Of a stretch of DNA of 64,000 bases, positions 24,020 to 34,989 are shown one piece after another (within the stretch, counting starts at the first letter, position 1; each line of letters opens with the position of its first letter). The translations under genes and the position numbers were made by a program. The notes under the pieces are model-generated. The model saw only the letters and a program-made list of their open reading frames with translations. It had not been told where the DNA came from and made no database searches. Source of the stretch: Casuarina equisetifolia (lineage: Eukaryota; Streptophyta; Magnoliopsida; Fagales; Casuarinaceae); assembly GCA_028551475.1 (NCBI GenBank), contig CM052358.1, forward strand, positions 17,138,853 through 17,202,852, read 5' to 3'.

Positions 24020-25649
24020 TGTTGGGTTTTATGGCTTAACAAGAAAGGGGGTTGAATTGTTCTTGTACCGAAATATTCTTACCAAAAATTCTAATTAATT
24101 ACTTTAGTAATTATTAAGATAATATGCAATCAAACAGAGATATTTAATCAAAATAGAAAGCAAAAGAATCAACACCCAATTTACCATGGTGGTTTGGCAC
24201 TCTACCTTAGAATCCTACATCCACCCTCTTCTCTTTCAATCCAACTGATTGAAGTCACCTTTACTTAACCTAATTAGGAGAATACGTTTTCCCTAATCCA
24301 AATAATTCCTTCTTAAAGGAATTATTAAGTCTGAATACAAATAGTGATCAAAAGATCATTTACAATAGCAAATCCCCAAATAATATATTAGTTTATGGGA
24401 TATTGCTAATCAAAGAAGCTATTCAAACAAATATATCAATATACAAAGCTCCTATCACAAAATCCCCAAATTGGAGAAATTAGGGCAGATTTTCCTTAAG
24501 ATTTATGTACAGAAAATGTTTATAAATGAAATCAGCACATAAATAATATTATACAAGCTATGAATGATGATATTATCAAAGATTAAACTCAATAGTCGAA
24601 TATCACCGAAAGCTTATGAACCATCGAATGATGTATGATCTTGAATCAAATGGTAAGTAAGCTGAATATAGTATCTTCACAAAGAGAATGCTTCAAGATA
24701 GAGGTCAATTGATCAATCAAAACCTTCACGTGCACATCTCTTTATATAGAAGCATATCTAGGGTTTTCTTTTTGAGTCAAACCTGAACTGTAGCCTTTTT
24801 CCCATTAGGAATAGTAGGTTATCCATCAAATTAGCCTCATTTCAACCTTTTGATTCAAAATCTGACCATTTTGACAGCCCGTCTCCTCCAGATTCATCCC
24901 GTTGAAGCTTCGGCACTTGAAAGAGACAAAGGTAGTGTTGGGGTGAGAATGAAGTGGCTAGGGCATGACCCTTCGAGAGATAAGCGTCTCTTATGTGCCC
25001 TTAAGTGAGACAACGTCGTAGCTAGCCAGCGTGTTAAGGAAGCTTCTGATGTGATCAAGACGGCACCGTAATAGGAAGTCTCTAATAATGATCAATACGA
25101 CATCATAATAAGAAGCCTCTGATAATGATCAATGCGACACCATAATAGGAACGAGATCAAGCAGGTTGACGTGAACTTGGGTTGCACCTATATTCTCACA
25201 GTCCAGCAGCAAAAGTCTAGTCCAGTAATAATATTTATTCAGCATGTATATTCGGTCCAATATCAACACGGCCCAATATCAATGCATTTATAATGTATTG
25301 CATATATTGAACTTAGGCTAATATATTGTTCCTGCAATTTCACCAAACCAAGTATCATATTCCTAAAATATATTCAAGTATATTTCATATTTCTTGAAGA
25401 AATATTTAAATAATCAATATATTCAAATAATCAACATTTATTTGAATATATGTCACAAATACTTTAATAATACATTTTATGCGAAAATGTAGGAACTCGG
25501 TTACTTTATAATATCATTAATTGATATTATAATTTGTATACCTTTTAGTTCCTATAGTTTTTCTTTTTGGACATTTAAAAAAACATAATTTGAGAATTGA
25601 TATCTATATGTAAATATTTTCAATCACAACAAAAACCTATTTTCTAACA
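24020..25649 (-). repeat. 3' LTR of the minus-strand Copia element
   Basis: A 1630-bp LTR. Reading the minus strand it starts TGTTAGAAAATAGG at 25649 and ends CCATAAAACCCAACA at 24020. The first 616 bp by coordinate are repeated at 31047-31662. It contains the conserved short stem near 25520-25545. Confidence 0.88.
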
Positions 25650-25664
25650 ATCTCCCCCATTTTA
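25650..25664 (-). other. Polypurine tract
   Basis: On the minus strand TAAAATGGGGGAGAT stands directly before the 3' LTR. It is the expected plus-strand primer site for this Copia family. Confidence 0.75.
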
Positions 25665-26129
25665 ATGATGACAAAATATATTTCAATAGTATTGCACATG
25701 TCATTAAATATCAATTATGTTTTTCAAAAAGAACACAACTCATCATTGCATCATAGATACATTTTTATGATCAAATGCATGTCTCCTATACATGTGACTA
25801 GCAGATTTTGAAAGTTTGTATAGAACATGCAAAAATTTGGTTAAACAGGGGTGATATGTATATGTATCCCACATTCTGCACTAATAGTCAGAAATGAGAC
25901 TTCACATGTGCACACTATTCTCTTCCCCTTTTTGTCATAAGCAAAAAGAATAATTATGTAAGTAAGCAGGACACGATATAGTAACAAAAAAAAAATGAGC
26001 AGGCAGCAACGGAATAGAGAGAAGAGTAGGGTACTAATCAGAGGTTGTATGAGTGATATTAGAGCCACTCCCCCTCAAATCGAGTAGTTTGAAGAACAGT
26101 GAAAAAATAGGGAGATAACAGTAATAAAC

Positions 26130-26625
26130 AGTTCAAAGATTTTCAAGAAGTAACATGTCAAGTTCTTGTCTAAGAGCATAAAATCTATCCTTTGGTAAAG
26201 GTTTGGTTAAAATATCAACAATTTGCTTATCAGTACTCACAAATTCAAGCATAATATCACCTTTTTGAACATGATATCGAATAAAATGATGTCTAATTTC
26301 TATATGCTTTGTTTTAGAATGCTGAATAGGATTCCTAGTGAGATTTATATCACTTGTGTTATCACATTTTAGTGGAACTCTATGTGATAAGATTCCATAA
26401 TCCTCTAACTACTGTTTCATCCATAAGATTTAAGCACAACTACTAGCAGTAGCAATATATTTGGTTTCAGTAGAAGAGAGAGCTACACAGTTTTGTTTCT
26501 TGGAGTGCCAAGAAATAAGCATATTTCTGAGATAGTGACATCCACCACTCGTACTCTTCCTATCTAGTTTGCAGCTAGCATAATCAAAGTCACTAAATGC
26601 ATGCAAATCTAGAGTGGTGTCTTTA
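26130..26625 (-). pseudogene. Copia RNase H with C-terminal end of pol
   Basis: Minus-strand reading: DFDYASCKLDRKSTSGGCHY, WHSKKQNCVALSSTETKYIA, a stop in the CA-x-ILWMKQ block, PLKCDNTSDINLT, then TKHIEIRHHFIR and VSTDKQIVDILTKPL. The catalytic Asp of the CDN block is kept. It is continuous with the RT frame except for a few stops, and ends near 26130. The 25665-26129 tail has an open stretch at 25841-26068 that I do not recognise. Confidence 0.87.
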
Positions 26626-27565
26626 GGTACTAGATTCCTAGGGAAACCATGTCTCTAAGATATCTAAATATCCTCTTAATAGCAACTAGATGTAGTTCTT
26701 TACGATTGGATTGATATCTAGCACATAGACACACACTAAACATCATATTTGGTTTGGATGTAGTCAAGTATAGTAAAGAGCCGATCATGCCACGATACAA
26801 TTTTGAATCTACACTAATTCCATCTTCATCATTAGATAATGATAAAGAAGTGCTCATTGGTGTGTTCATTGGTTTAGAATCATGCATCTTGTATTTCTTG
26901 AGCAATTCATTTGTATATTTGGTTTGACTTATAAAAGTCCCTTTATTGGTTTGTTTGATTTGCAATCTAAGAAAGTATGTTAATTCACCCATCATACTCA
27001 TTTCAAATTCACTTTGCATGCATGTAACAAATTCTTCACATAATTTAGAGTTAGTAGAACCAAACACGATATCATCAACATATATTTGAACAATTAAAAT
27101 TTCTTTTTCTTTGTTCTTTATAAATAGTGTGTTGTCCACTTTTCCTTTTATGAAATTATGATTAATTAAGAATGAACTTAATTTATCATACCAAGCCCGT
27201 GCAGCTTGTTTCAAACCATATAAAGCTTTTGATAGTTTAAAGACATGGTTTGAGTAAATTGGATCTTCAAATCTGGATGGTTGTTCAACATATACTTCTT
27301 CCTTTATAATGCCATTCAAAAATGCACTTTTGACATCCATTTGAAATAAGGTAAAGTTCATATAGCAAGTAAATGCAAGTAGGATCCGAATAGCTTCTAA
27401 TCTAGCTACAGGTGCAAATGTTTCATCATTATCAATGCCTTCTTCTTGACTATATTTTTGTGCCATTAATCTAGCCTTATTTTTAGTGATGGTACCATTT
27501 TCATCTAGTTTGTTCCGAAATACCCATTTTGTGCCTATGACGGGATGATGCTTTGCTCTAGGAAC
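26626..27565 (-). pseudogene. Copia reverse transcriptase
   Basis: A 278-codon open frame at 26630-27466 starts [20 protein letters not shown]. It continues with [40 protein letters not shown], the active-site loop [12 protein letters not shown] with both Asp, [13 protein letters not shown] (normally FLGLQ) and [11 protein letters not shown]. Upstream sequence to about 27565 adds [10 protein letters not shown]-like residues in the same orientation, with LVPRAKH before a stop. The RT itself is nearly intact, suggesting this element is younger than the other two Copia copies. It ends at the boundary with RNase H by a frame change near 26630. Confidence 0.92.
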
Positions 27566-27569
27566 TAGA

Positions 27570-28560
27570 TTCTAAACCTTGTTTCTTTCAAACTGATTCA
27601 ATTCTTCTTGCATAGCAAGAAGCCAGTTTTCATCCTCAAAAGCCTTATTTACTTTCTTAGGCTCTACTTGAGATAAAAAGGCTTGATGTTCACATGTGTT
27701 ATGAACCCGAGACCGTGTGCTTACTTTAACATTTGGATCACCTATAAGGTGGTCGTGATCTACTTCATTCCTAACTCTAGGAAAGGAGGGTTCTCTAGTT
27801 TCAAACTCCCCCTCAACTTCAACCCTATTTGGAACGCTTTTGGTTCCATAACTTGCTTCGGTTTCTAGGATGCTTTGGCATTCATCCTCAAACTTAACAT
27901 GAATTGACTTTTCTACAACTAAAGTGCATTTGTTAGATATTCTATATGCCTTACTTGTATGAGAGTATCCAAGAAAAATTCCTTCATCACTTTTGGAATC
28001 AAATTTCCCAAGTGATTCCTTTCTGTGATTCAAGACAAAACATTTACTTCCAAAAACATGAAAATATGAAATGTTTGGTTTTCTTTCAAAGAATAACTCA
28101 AAGGGTGTCTTTTTCAAAATAGGTCTTATTAATGCACGGTTTGAAATATAGCAAGCTGTGTTTATAGCTTCTCCTTAACAGTGTTTTGGAAGATTGTATT
28201 CACACATCATGGTTCTAGCCATCTCTTGAAGTGTTCTATTTTTCCTTTCAACAACACCATTTTGTTGCGGTGTTCTAGGAGTTGAAAAGTTGTGTGAAAT
28301 ACTATTTTCTGAACAAAATTTTTCAAAAAGTTGGTTTTCAAATTCTCCACCATGATCAGTCCTTATTTTTATAATTGAAAAAACTTTTTCATTTTGAATC
28401 ATTTTACAAAATTCAGCAAACTTTTCAAATGCTTCATCTTTCCTAACAAGCATATATGTTCATGTGAATCTAGAATAGTCATCTATAATAACTAAGACAT
28501 ATTGTTTACCATTCAATGTTGCTGTTCTCATAGGACTGAAAAGGTCCATGTGCAATATTT
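27570..28560 (-). pseudogene. Copia integrase, near-complete with few stops
   Basis: Minus-strand order: TATLNGKQYVLVIIDDYSRF (first catalytic Asp, about 28465-28515), a Trp-to-stop change, then LVRKDEAFEKFAEFCKMIQN, RTDHGGEF (second Asp) and FSTPRTPQQNGVVERKNRTL with the catalytic Glu. A stop near 28170-28180 separates the C-terminal domain at 27572-28117 (KTPFELFFERKPN, KFDSKSDEGIFLGYSHTSK, SIHVKFED). The catalytic triad is complete, unlike the copy at 17211. The final part before RT (LSQVEPKKVNKAFEDENWLL, QEELNQFERN) links to the RT domain. Confidence 0.9.
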
Positions 28561-29145
28561 CTAATGGTCTAGATGTGCTTTCCACAAGCTTCAATTTAAA
28601 GCTACTTTGTGTGTGTTTGCCCTTAATGCATGCTTCAATATTCTATCATTGTCGAATTCTAGAGAAGAAAGACCTTTTACTAAATTGTACTTATACAATT
28701 TTTCTATCAATCCTAGACCCGCATGTCCTAGCTTTCTATGCCATAACCAAGCATGTTTGTTCAACATTCATCTTGCTCAAATCAAGCACATAGATATTGT
28801 CTTTCCTTTTTCCAACAATTTTATGGTCAACATACTCAAAAAGACAACTTTCTTTTCCAAATTTTATTCAAAATCCTTTATCACACAATTGACTTATGCT
28901 AAGTAAGTTAAATTTTAGCTCATCTACAAACAACACTTCAAATATGAGTAGGGTGTCAGAGTTACTATTGTTCCCATTCCTCTTATTCTTCCTTTGGAGT
29001 TATCTTTAAAAGATACCGTACCTCCATTTTTCAACTCAAGTGTTGAGAAGAGCTCCCTCATCCCAATCATGTGTCGAGAGCATCCGTTGTCTAAAATCCA
29101 CATGTTCTTGAGCTTTTTGTTCCTTATCTGTGACCTCATATCCTA
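28561..29145 (-). pseudogene. Copia protease and gag-pre-integrase region
   Basis: Protease at 28924-29139 reads KNMWILDNGCSRHMIGMREL, where the active-site Asp is kept but D-S-G is D-N-G. It then reads GGTVSFKDNSKGRIRGMGTI. Toward 28700 the region encoding the WLWHRKLGHAG-like block is visible in another frame, followed by an H/C-containing segment before the integrase core. Frameshifts separate these pieces. Confidence 0.82.
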
Positions 29146-29229
29146 TATAAACAAATTTAATTGTTGGAGTGCTTGGTACCCTTTTTACTTTAGGTCCATG
29201 AGTATTAGTTCGACTTAGATTTTTTTCAT

Positions 29230-30984
29230 TCTTAGCCAATCAAAGTTTCTTTACTTTGTAAGCCTTTCTAAGTCTTATGGGACATTTATCAAAATCATGA
29301 CCAAAATAACTACAGAAAGAGCATTTATTTTTATGCAGCAGAATTGAACATTCTTTTTCCTTAAAGAAATGAGTAAATGATTTTGATTTATCATTCAATT
29401 TATACCTTAGTCCCGCTTTATCATATATACCTCTTTGAGAGCTTAGAATTTTATTTAACATGCAACTACCATTTGTAAATTTTTGTAACAGCAAGTTACT
29501 TGCATCAAGTTTTGATTTCAGGTCACAGTTTTCTTTTTCCAGTTCATGGATTCTATTTTTAAGATTTTCAGCACATACATGTGAATTATTTTCTGCATGT
29601 ATTTCAATATCAAAAGATGCACTAACACCACAAAAAGTTTTTGTTCCTAATTGCATGTTTTCAGATTTTCCTTGTTTTTCATACATATCATTCATACAAG
29701 CATCATACTTCATATATGCATTGGCAGAAATAACAATGTCATCATTCAAAGAGATCATGACATTTTTCTTTTTAGTTTGATCTTTACATGTAATAAGTTC
29801 TGTACTTTATTTGTCAATACAATCAATTTTTTGTATAGAAGTCAAATGTTCCTATTTTTCAGATTTATTTTTTGCTTTTAACTTTCTGTATTTATATTTT
29901 AATTTATTTGTATATTCAACTAGGTCAGAAAATGCAGTTTCTAATCCAGAATTTATTTGAAGAAACAATTCAAAATCATTTACCTCATTATTTTCTTCCC
30001 CAAGAGTTGCTATTGCGGTCAGGCATAGATGTGCAACCTCTTCTTGAGTTTCTTCATCAGATGAGGAGTTCTCATCATCCTAGGCAGCAATCATTGCCTT
30101 CTTTTTGTTCTTGCTGTTTCTCTTCTTGATTGTCGGACAATCAATCTTGATATGTCCTGGTTTCCTACATTCATAGCACACATTCTCCCTAGGTTCATTT
30201 AATTATTTTCTCCTATTTTGCCCTATGTTTTTGTTTAAGCCTCTTCTTAGAAATTTTCTAAACCTTCTAGCTATAAGAGCTACTTCATCATTTTCTGACT
30301 CTTCTTTTTCAACCTTTTCAACTTTTACTTTAAATGCAAGTGATCTCTTATTTTCCTTTTCTTTCTCTCTTCTCATAAGTTGCATTTCATGAGTCTTAAG
30401 AGAACCTAGCAGATCATCTAAGGTCAGCTCCTCTAGGTCATGAGCTTCTTCTATAGCCATCTTTTTAGGATCCCAACTCTTGGGTAGGGATACTAACATT
30501 TTTCTCACCATTTCCTCATTTGTATAGTTTTTCCTAGTAATTTAAGTTCAGAAATAATTTCAATAAACCTACCAAACATATCACTAATAGTTTCAGAATC
30601 TATCATAACAAATAGTTCATAGTCATATGTAAGCATATTAACCTTAGAAGACTTTACCTTTTTAGTTCCTTCATAAATGACCTCTAACTTATTCCAAATT
30701 TCTTTACGAGTGGTGCAAGAGGACACTTTGTTAAACTCATGTGCTCTAAGACCACTATAGATCATATTCATGGACTTAGCATTTAACCCCATTACTTTAG
30801 CTTCATTTTTTAACCATTCATCAGTTTCAGGTAATGTAATACCCTTCCTGATTACTTGCTAAGCTTTTGGATCTTGGCCTATTATGAAGACTTGCATTAA
30901 TTGTTTCTAATGCCTAAAATTAATGTCATCAAACAATGGAGGTTTATTAAACCTCGTAATAGCTAACCCTTTTTCAGAAGCCAT
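29230..30984 (-). pseudogene. Copia gag with CCHC zinc knuckle, degenerate
   Basis: The start codon is at 30984 (minus) and reads MASEKGLAITRFNKPPLFDD, then a stop where Trp is expected (H-x-KQLMQVF). Later pieces are 30505-30792 (KSMNMIYSGLRAHEFN, EVIYEGTKKVKSSKV) and, after a frameshift, 30203-30511 (MVRKMLVSLPKSWDPKK, EELTLDDLLGSLKTHEMQLM). A perfect CX2CX4HX4C knuckle, CYECRKPGHIKIDC, follows at about 30138-30182. The C-terminal coiled-coil-like half lies at 29240-29758, with a second Cys/His cluster CSFCSYFGHDFDKC at about 29287-29328. Gag would bind element RNA. The frame is interrupted several times. Confidence 0.87.
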
Positions 30985-31027
30985 AATGTGGATCTACTCT
31001 AGGATGTTAGTTCTTTTAATCAGAGAA

Positions 31028-31045
31028 CCTAGCTCTAGATGCCAA
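31028..31045 (-). other. Primer-binding site (initiator Met tRNA type)
   Basis: On the minus strand ttggcatctagagctagg follows the 5' LTR. It corresponds to TTGGTATCAGAGCTAGG in related elements, with small changes. Confidence 0.7.
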
Positions 31046-31046
31046 T

Positions 31047-31662
31047 TGTTGAGTTTTATGGCTTAACAAAATGGGGGTTGAATTTTTCTTGTACCGAAAT
31101 GTTCTTACCAAAAATTTTAATTAATTACTTTAGCAATTATTAAGATAATATGCAATCAAACAGAGATATTTAATCAAAATAGAAAGCAAAAGAATCAACA
31201 CCCAATTTACCACGGTGGTTTGGCATTCTACCTTAGAGTCCTACGTCCACCCTCTTCTCCTTCAATCCAACCAATTGAAGTCACCTTTACTCAACTTGAT
31301 TAGGAGAATACTTTTTTCCTAATCCAAATAATTTCTTCTTAAAGGAATTATTAAGTCCAAATACAAATAGTGATCAAAAGATCATTTACAATAGCAAATC
31401 CCCAAATAATATGTTAGTTTATGGGATATTGCTAATCAGAGGAGCTATTCAAACAAATATATCAAGATACAAAGCTCCTATCACGAAATCCCCAAATTGG
31501 AGAAATTAGGGTTTTAGATTTTCCTCAAGATTTATGTGCAGAAAATGTTTATAAGTGAAATCAGCACATAAATAATGTTATACAAGCTATGAATGATGAT
31601 ATTATCAAAGATTAAACTCAATAGTCGAATATCACCGAAAGCTTATAAACCATCGAATTGTT
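31047..31662 (-). repeat. Truncated 5' LTR of the minus-strand Copia element
   Basis: Matches 24020 to about 24630 base by base with few changes, then stops abruptly after ACCATCGAAT. The missing part is the first 1 kb of the LTR (U3). Sequence after 31662 is gag, not LTR. Confidence 0.88.
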
Positions 31663-31898
31663 ATTGTAGTTAGACATAAATGTGCAACTTCTTCTTGAGT
31701 TTCTTCATTAGATGAAGAGTTCTCATCATCCATGTAGCAAGCATAGCTTTTTTTTTTTGCTCTTGTTTTCTCTTCTTGATCACTAGACAATCAACTTTAA
31801 TGTATCCTAATTTTCTACATTCATAGCACACATTTTCCCTAAGTTCATTTACTTCTTTTCTCCTAGTTTGTCCTATGTTCCTACTAGGACACCTCCCA
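31663..31898 (-). pseudogene. Isolated Copia gag fragment
   Basis: Minus-strand sequence parallel to 30005-30235, including the zinc-knuckle region (C-x-C-K-x-G-x-I-K-V-D-C-like) and the acidic SSSDEETQEE-like block. It is directly joined to the truncated LTR and ends at about 31898. It must derive from a second copy of the family and shows base differences from the gag at 30000. Confidence 0.8.
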
Positions 31899-32446
31899 AG
31901 ATGGTGATAATAGCTTATTTATTTATTTATTTATTATGCCGTAAGGCCTCTAAATACCATGAGAAAACAAGATAACAAATAAAAATTGGTGTTCAGTGAA
32001 ATTCTACATGCAAGTATACATATTGAACAAGTAATATAATGATAAGTATGAGTATTGACCCACAGAAACTAGTGATTACTAAGCTAACTAATTACTAATG
32101 GTGAACAACTTTCATAATTTATCTACTAACTCAAAGAGGAAAAACATGGATTAATTAACTAAATTTAACCTAAACTTGCCTAATGAAACATGCTAGAGTG
32201 TCCAATTTCATCTAACTACTAGGTAAGAATGTTGATTATTCATGCTTATAAAATTGATTCTACTCATATGATGGTGGAATTTCCTAATTTATTCACTATC
32301 CTATATCTAGGTATAATGAACATATTTAGCTCATTAACTCACTATAGTTCTACATGTGAATTGAAAGCAACTAAGTGCATTAAGATTTGTGAATATTACA
32401 GTTTACATCTAAAACCACACAAATCACATGGTATATGTCTATCCAT

Positions 32447-33695
32447 TATTCGGTGAAATCTAAATGCAAGTGAACATGTCGAACAAGTAATATAATGATA
32501 AGAAAGATATCATCCTACAGAGATTGGTGATTACTAAACCAATTAATTACTAACAGTGAACAACTCCTAGAATTTATCTAGCAAATCAAATTGATAGATG
32601 ATAGATTAATTAACTAAATCTAAGAAAACTAAATACAAGAAATATGTTAGAGCATATGATTTTACCATAATTACTAAGTATTAATATTGATTATTTATGC
32701 TTACAAGAGGGATAATATCTATGTGATGGCGGAACTTCCTAATTTATTTACTATCCTATGTCTAGGTATAGCAAATCTACTTAGTTTATTAATTCACTAT
32801 ATCTCTATATGTGAATAGAAACAAATCAAATGCATTAGGATCTATGAACATTCTCAGTTTGCACTGAAAGCCACACAAATAACATGGTATATGTCTATCC
32901 ATATTTAATTTATGGTTATATATTACAAGAAACAACTGCATATCATCTCCTGTCGGTCTCAAACATGCAAATCAAATCATTCAAGTGGTAGCTAATCACT
33001 TAAAAGCATTAAATACAATAATATGTAACTTCACATAAACAAAATATCTTGCAAAACATAATAATCATAAGATTCATACTATCATAATTAGGTTATATCA
33101 TAGTTCTAACAAAAATAAACTAAAACATAAAGAAATAATGAGGAAGAATAGTAATAAGAAATAAAGAAGGCATCTTGAATCCAAGAACAAGAAGTTTGTC
33201 ACCCTTTTTGTCTTCTCTTCAAGAAAACCTTGAATGCTTGGCCTCTTTCTTGAGTTGTGCTCAATTTCCTCCTCTCTTTTCTTTTGCCTCCTTTCTTCTC
33301 TTAAATAGGGTTTAGGTTTAGACCTATTCTTATCCTAGTAAAATTGAGTTTTAGAGATCTAAAACAATTGGGTTTTGAACTCTTAATTTAATTAGGCTTT
33401 AAACTCTTAATATGATTAGGTTTTCTAATTATTTAAAAAATCTAATAATAATAAAATCTAATAACAATCATTCAAAACCCAAGCCCATCTTGACTCTCTT
33501 GATCTTGATATTATGATTTTGCCACATAATAAGCATCAGGCTCTCCATGTTCATTCCTTTTCTCCTTGCCTCCTTGTGCTATATAAATAAGATAAATTTA
33601 GGTAAATAAAGAGGAGTTCAAATGTTTTCTCACAATTATTAAAGTTACTTATTACCTAAAATAGGTAAAATAACTCTATAAAAATAAAGTTATCA
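32447..33695 (-). mobile_element. Solo LTR of the Athila-like family
   Basis: A 1249-bp inverted copy of the 7802-9043 LTR, from TATTCGGTGAAATC (normally TGTTCGGTG) to AAAGTTATCA. It is flanked by tccat at 32442-32446 and 33696-33700, a perfect 5-bp TSD. No internal sequence is present, as expected after recombination between two LTRs. Confidence 0.92.
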
Positions 33696-34079
33696 TCCAT
33701 ATTAATTTATGGTTGCACATTACAAGAAACAACTGCATGTCATTTTCTACTGGTCTTTGACATGCAAATAAGCTCATTTAAGTGGTAGCTAATCACTTAA
33801 ATGCATTAAGCTCAGTAACATGTAACTTCACATTCATATAATAGCTCTTACAAAACACAATAATCATACATTCATACTATTATAATCAAGTTACATCGTA
33901 ACTCTAACAATATAAACTAAAACATTGTATTTACAAACACAAGCACACAAAACATCTCAAATTGAAAAACAACTAAGTTGTCACCAAATTGTCTTCCCTT
34001 TCAAGTTGAATTTGCATAATTTTTACACATTAAAGGGAATAAGAGGAGCTATTTGAAAAAAAGGAAGAAAATCAGCCAA

Positions 34080-34200
34080 CAGGTGCTTTCACGCATTGCC
34101 CTCATGCGCTACCATGCACTGTCACATGCTAGTGCCATGCGTTGCCACATGTTGCCTTGCGCCACCATGTGCTGCCTTACACCACCATGTGCCACCGCGA
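34080..34200. repeat. Degenerate GC-richer tandem repeat in LTR
   Basis: Two adjacent 20-bp units, ccttgcgccaccatgtgctg and ccttacaccaccatgtgcca, follow looser CCATGCG/CCATGC-type motifs. The tract is CpG-containing and stands out from the AT-rich surroundings. Confidence 0.6.
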
Positions 34201-34230
34201 TTCTTCATGAAAAATGTCAAAATAGGTAAA

Positions 34231-34812
34231 TGATGTAAGAGCAACTATGCCAACCTAAGCTAATGGCCCAGCCCATATGTTGAGTGTTCTAACAATTACA
34301 TGTTTGGGTCTAAGAAGCCTAAACTTGAAGGACATCCTAGAGATTCCCTAAGAATTTTGATATGTTTAGGACTCCTTAACTGTATTGTTTTAGGATTATT
34401 AAAATATCAAGGTTCTTAACTATCTAGGATTTCTTTATTTATTGAGATCCTTGATTTGTTAGGATCTTAATCTGATTGGATTTTAATTTTCCTAATTTTA
34501 GGGATCCTAGACCTTATTACAATTAGGTTTTAAGGATTCCTAATCCTTCTAGCATTAGGTTTAGTCGTTTATTTAAAGACATTGTTATTTTAGTTGTAAG
34601 TATAACCGTATAAGAACTTTTGAGAGAAGTCATTGAATTTTGTTTTTTTTTTAAGCTTTGCCTTTTTGAATTTCATGCTCTTATTTTCCAACCTTTTACA
34701 TTCCAATTATTTTAATTCCTATATTTTAGATTTTTGCAATGTCCAGTTGTTATTGCTTGTTACTCTCTTTATAATCAAAAGCTCACTCCATTGCCCATTA
34801 AGAAATGCATCA
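34231..34812 (+). repeat. 5' LTR of the gag-only element
   Basis: A 582-bp LTR, TGATGTAAGAGC to ATGCATCA, with a TATA-like TTTATTTAAAG near 34567 and a poly-T run near 34642. Confidence 0.82.
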
Positions 34813-34814
34813 AG

Positions 34815-34828
34815 TGGTAATCAGAGCC
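34815..34828 (+). other. Primer-binding site (initiator Met tRNA type)
   Basis: tggtaatcagagcc, two bases after the LTR, is one inserted A away from TGGTATCAGAGC. Confidence 0.78.
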
Positions 34829-34989
34829 AAAGTTTTTGGTGAGTGAGCTATTCTAACAAATTTTTTCATCTCATTAATCTGTTGTTTGATAGCATCACCG
34901 TGTCTCAAGAAGGAGATGGCTTTTCACATTTATCCTTACCCATTCCACCATGGCAAGTTGCACATATAGTGTAGTCTTGTGAATTTGAG

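Larger units (their letters stand above)
24020..31662 (-). mobile_element. SIRE-like Copia retrotransposon, minus strand, truncated 5' LTR
   Basis: The 3' LTR is at 24020-25649 and the 5' LTR at 31047-31662 (only the part next to the primer site remains). Between them, on the minus strand, lie gag, protease, integrase, RT and RNase H in Copia order. This is the best-preserved retroelement of the window: RT is open for 278 codons and the integrase Asp and Glu blocks are intact. Stops remain in gag (Trp to stop near the start), integrase (Trp to stop) and elsewhere. It belongs to the same general family as 4008-22088 and 37928-41853. No TSD could be tested because the right end is truncated. 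Confidence 0.9.
31990..34230 (-). repeat. Athila-type LTR, minus strand, split by a solo LTR and cut at its U3 end
   Basis: The outer LTR begins (by coordinate) TGTTCAGTGAAATTC at 31990 and runs to 32446. It resumes after the nested solo LTR at 33696 and ends at 34230 (AATAGGTAAA), where the gag-only element starts. It differs from the 7802 family copy in its middle, where a GC-richer stretch at 34080-34200 carries 20-bp degenerate repeats. No internal region of this element remains. Confidence 0.8.

Noticed and set aside
25841-26068. Hydrophobic 75-codon frame downstream of Copia RNase H, possible env-like gene
   Set aside because: Short, no signal or fusion-peptide pattern, and no equivalent in the other Copia copy at 19571-20115.
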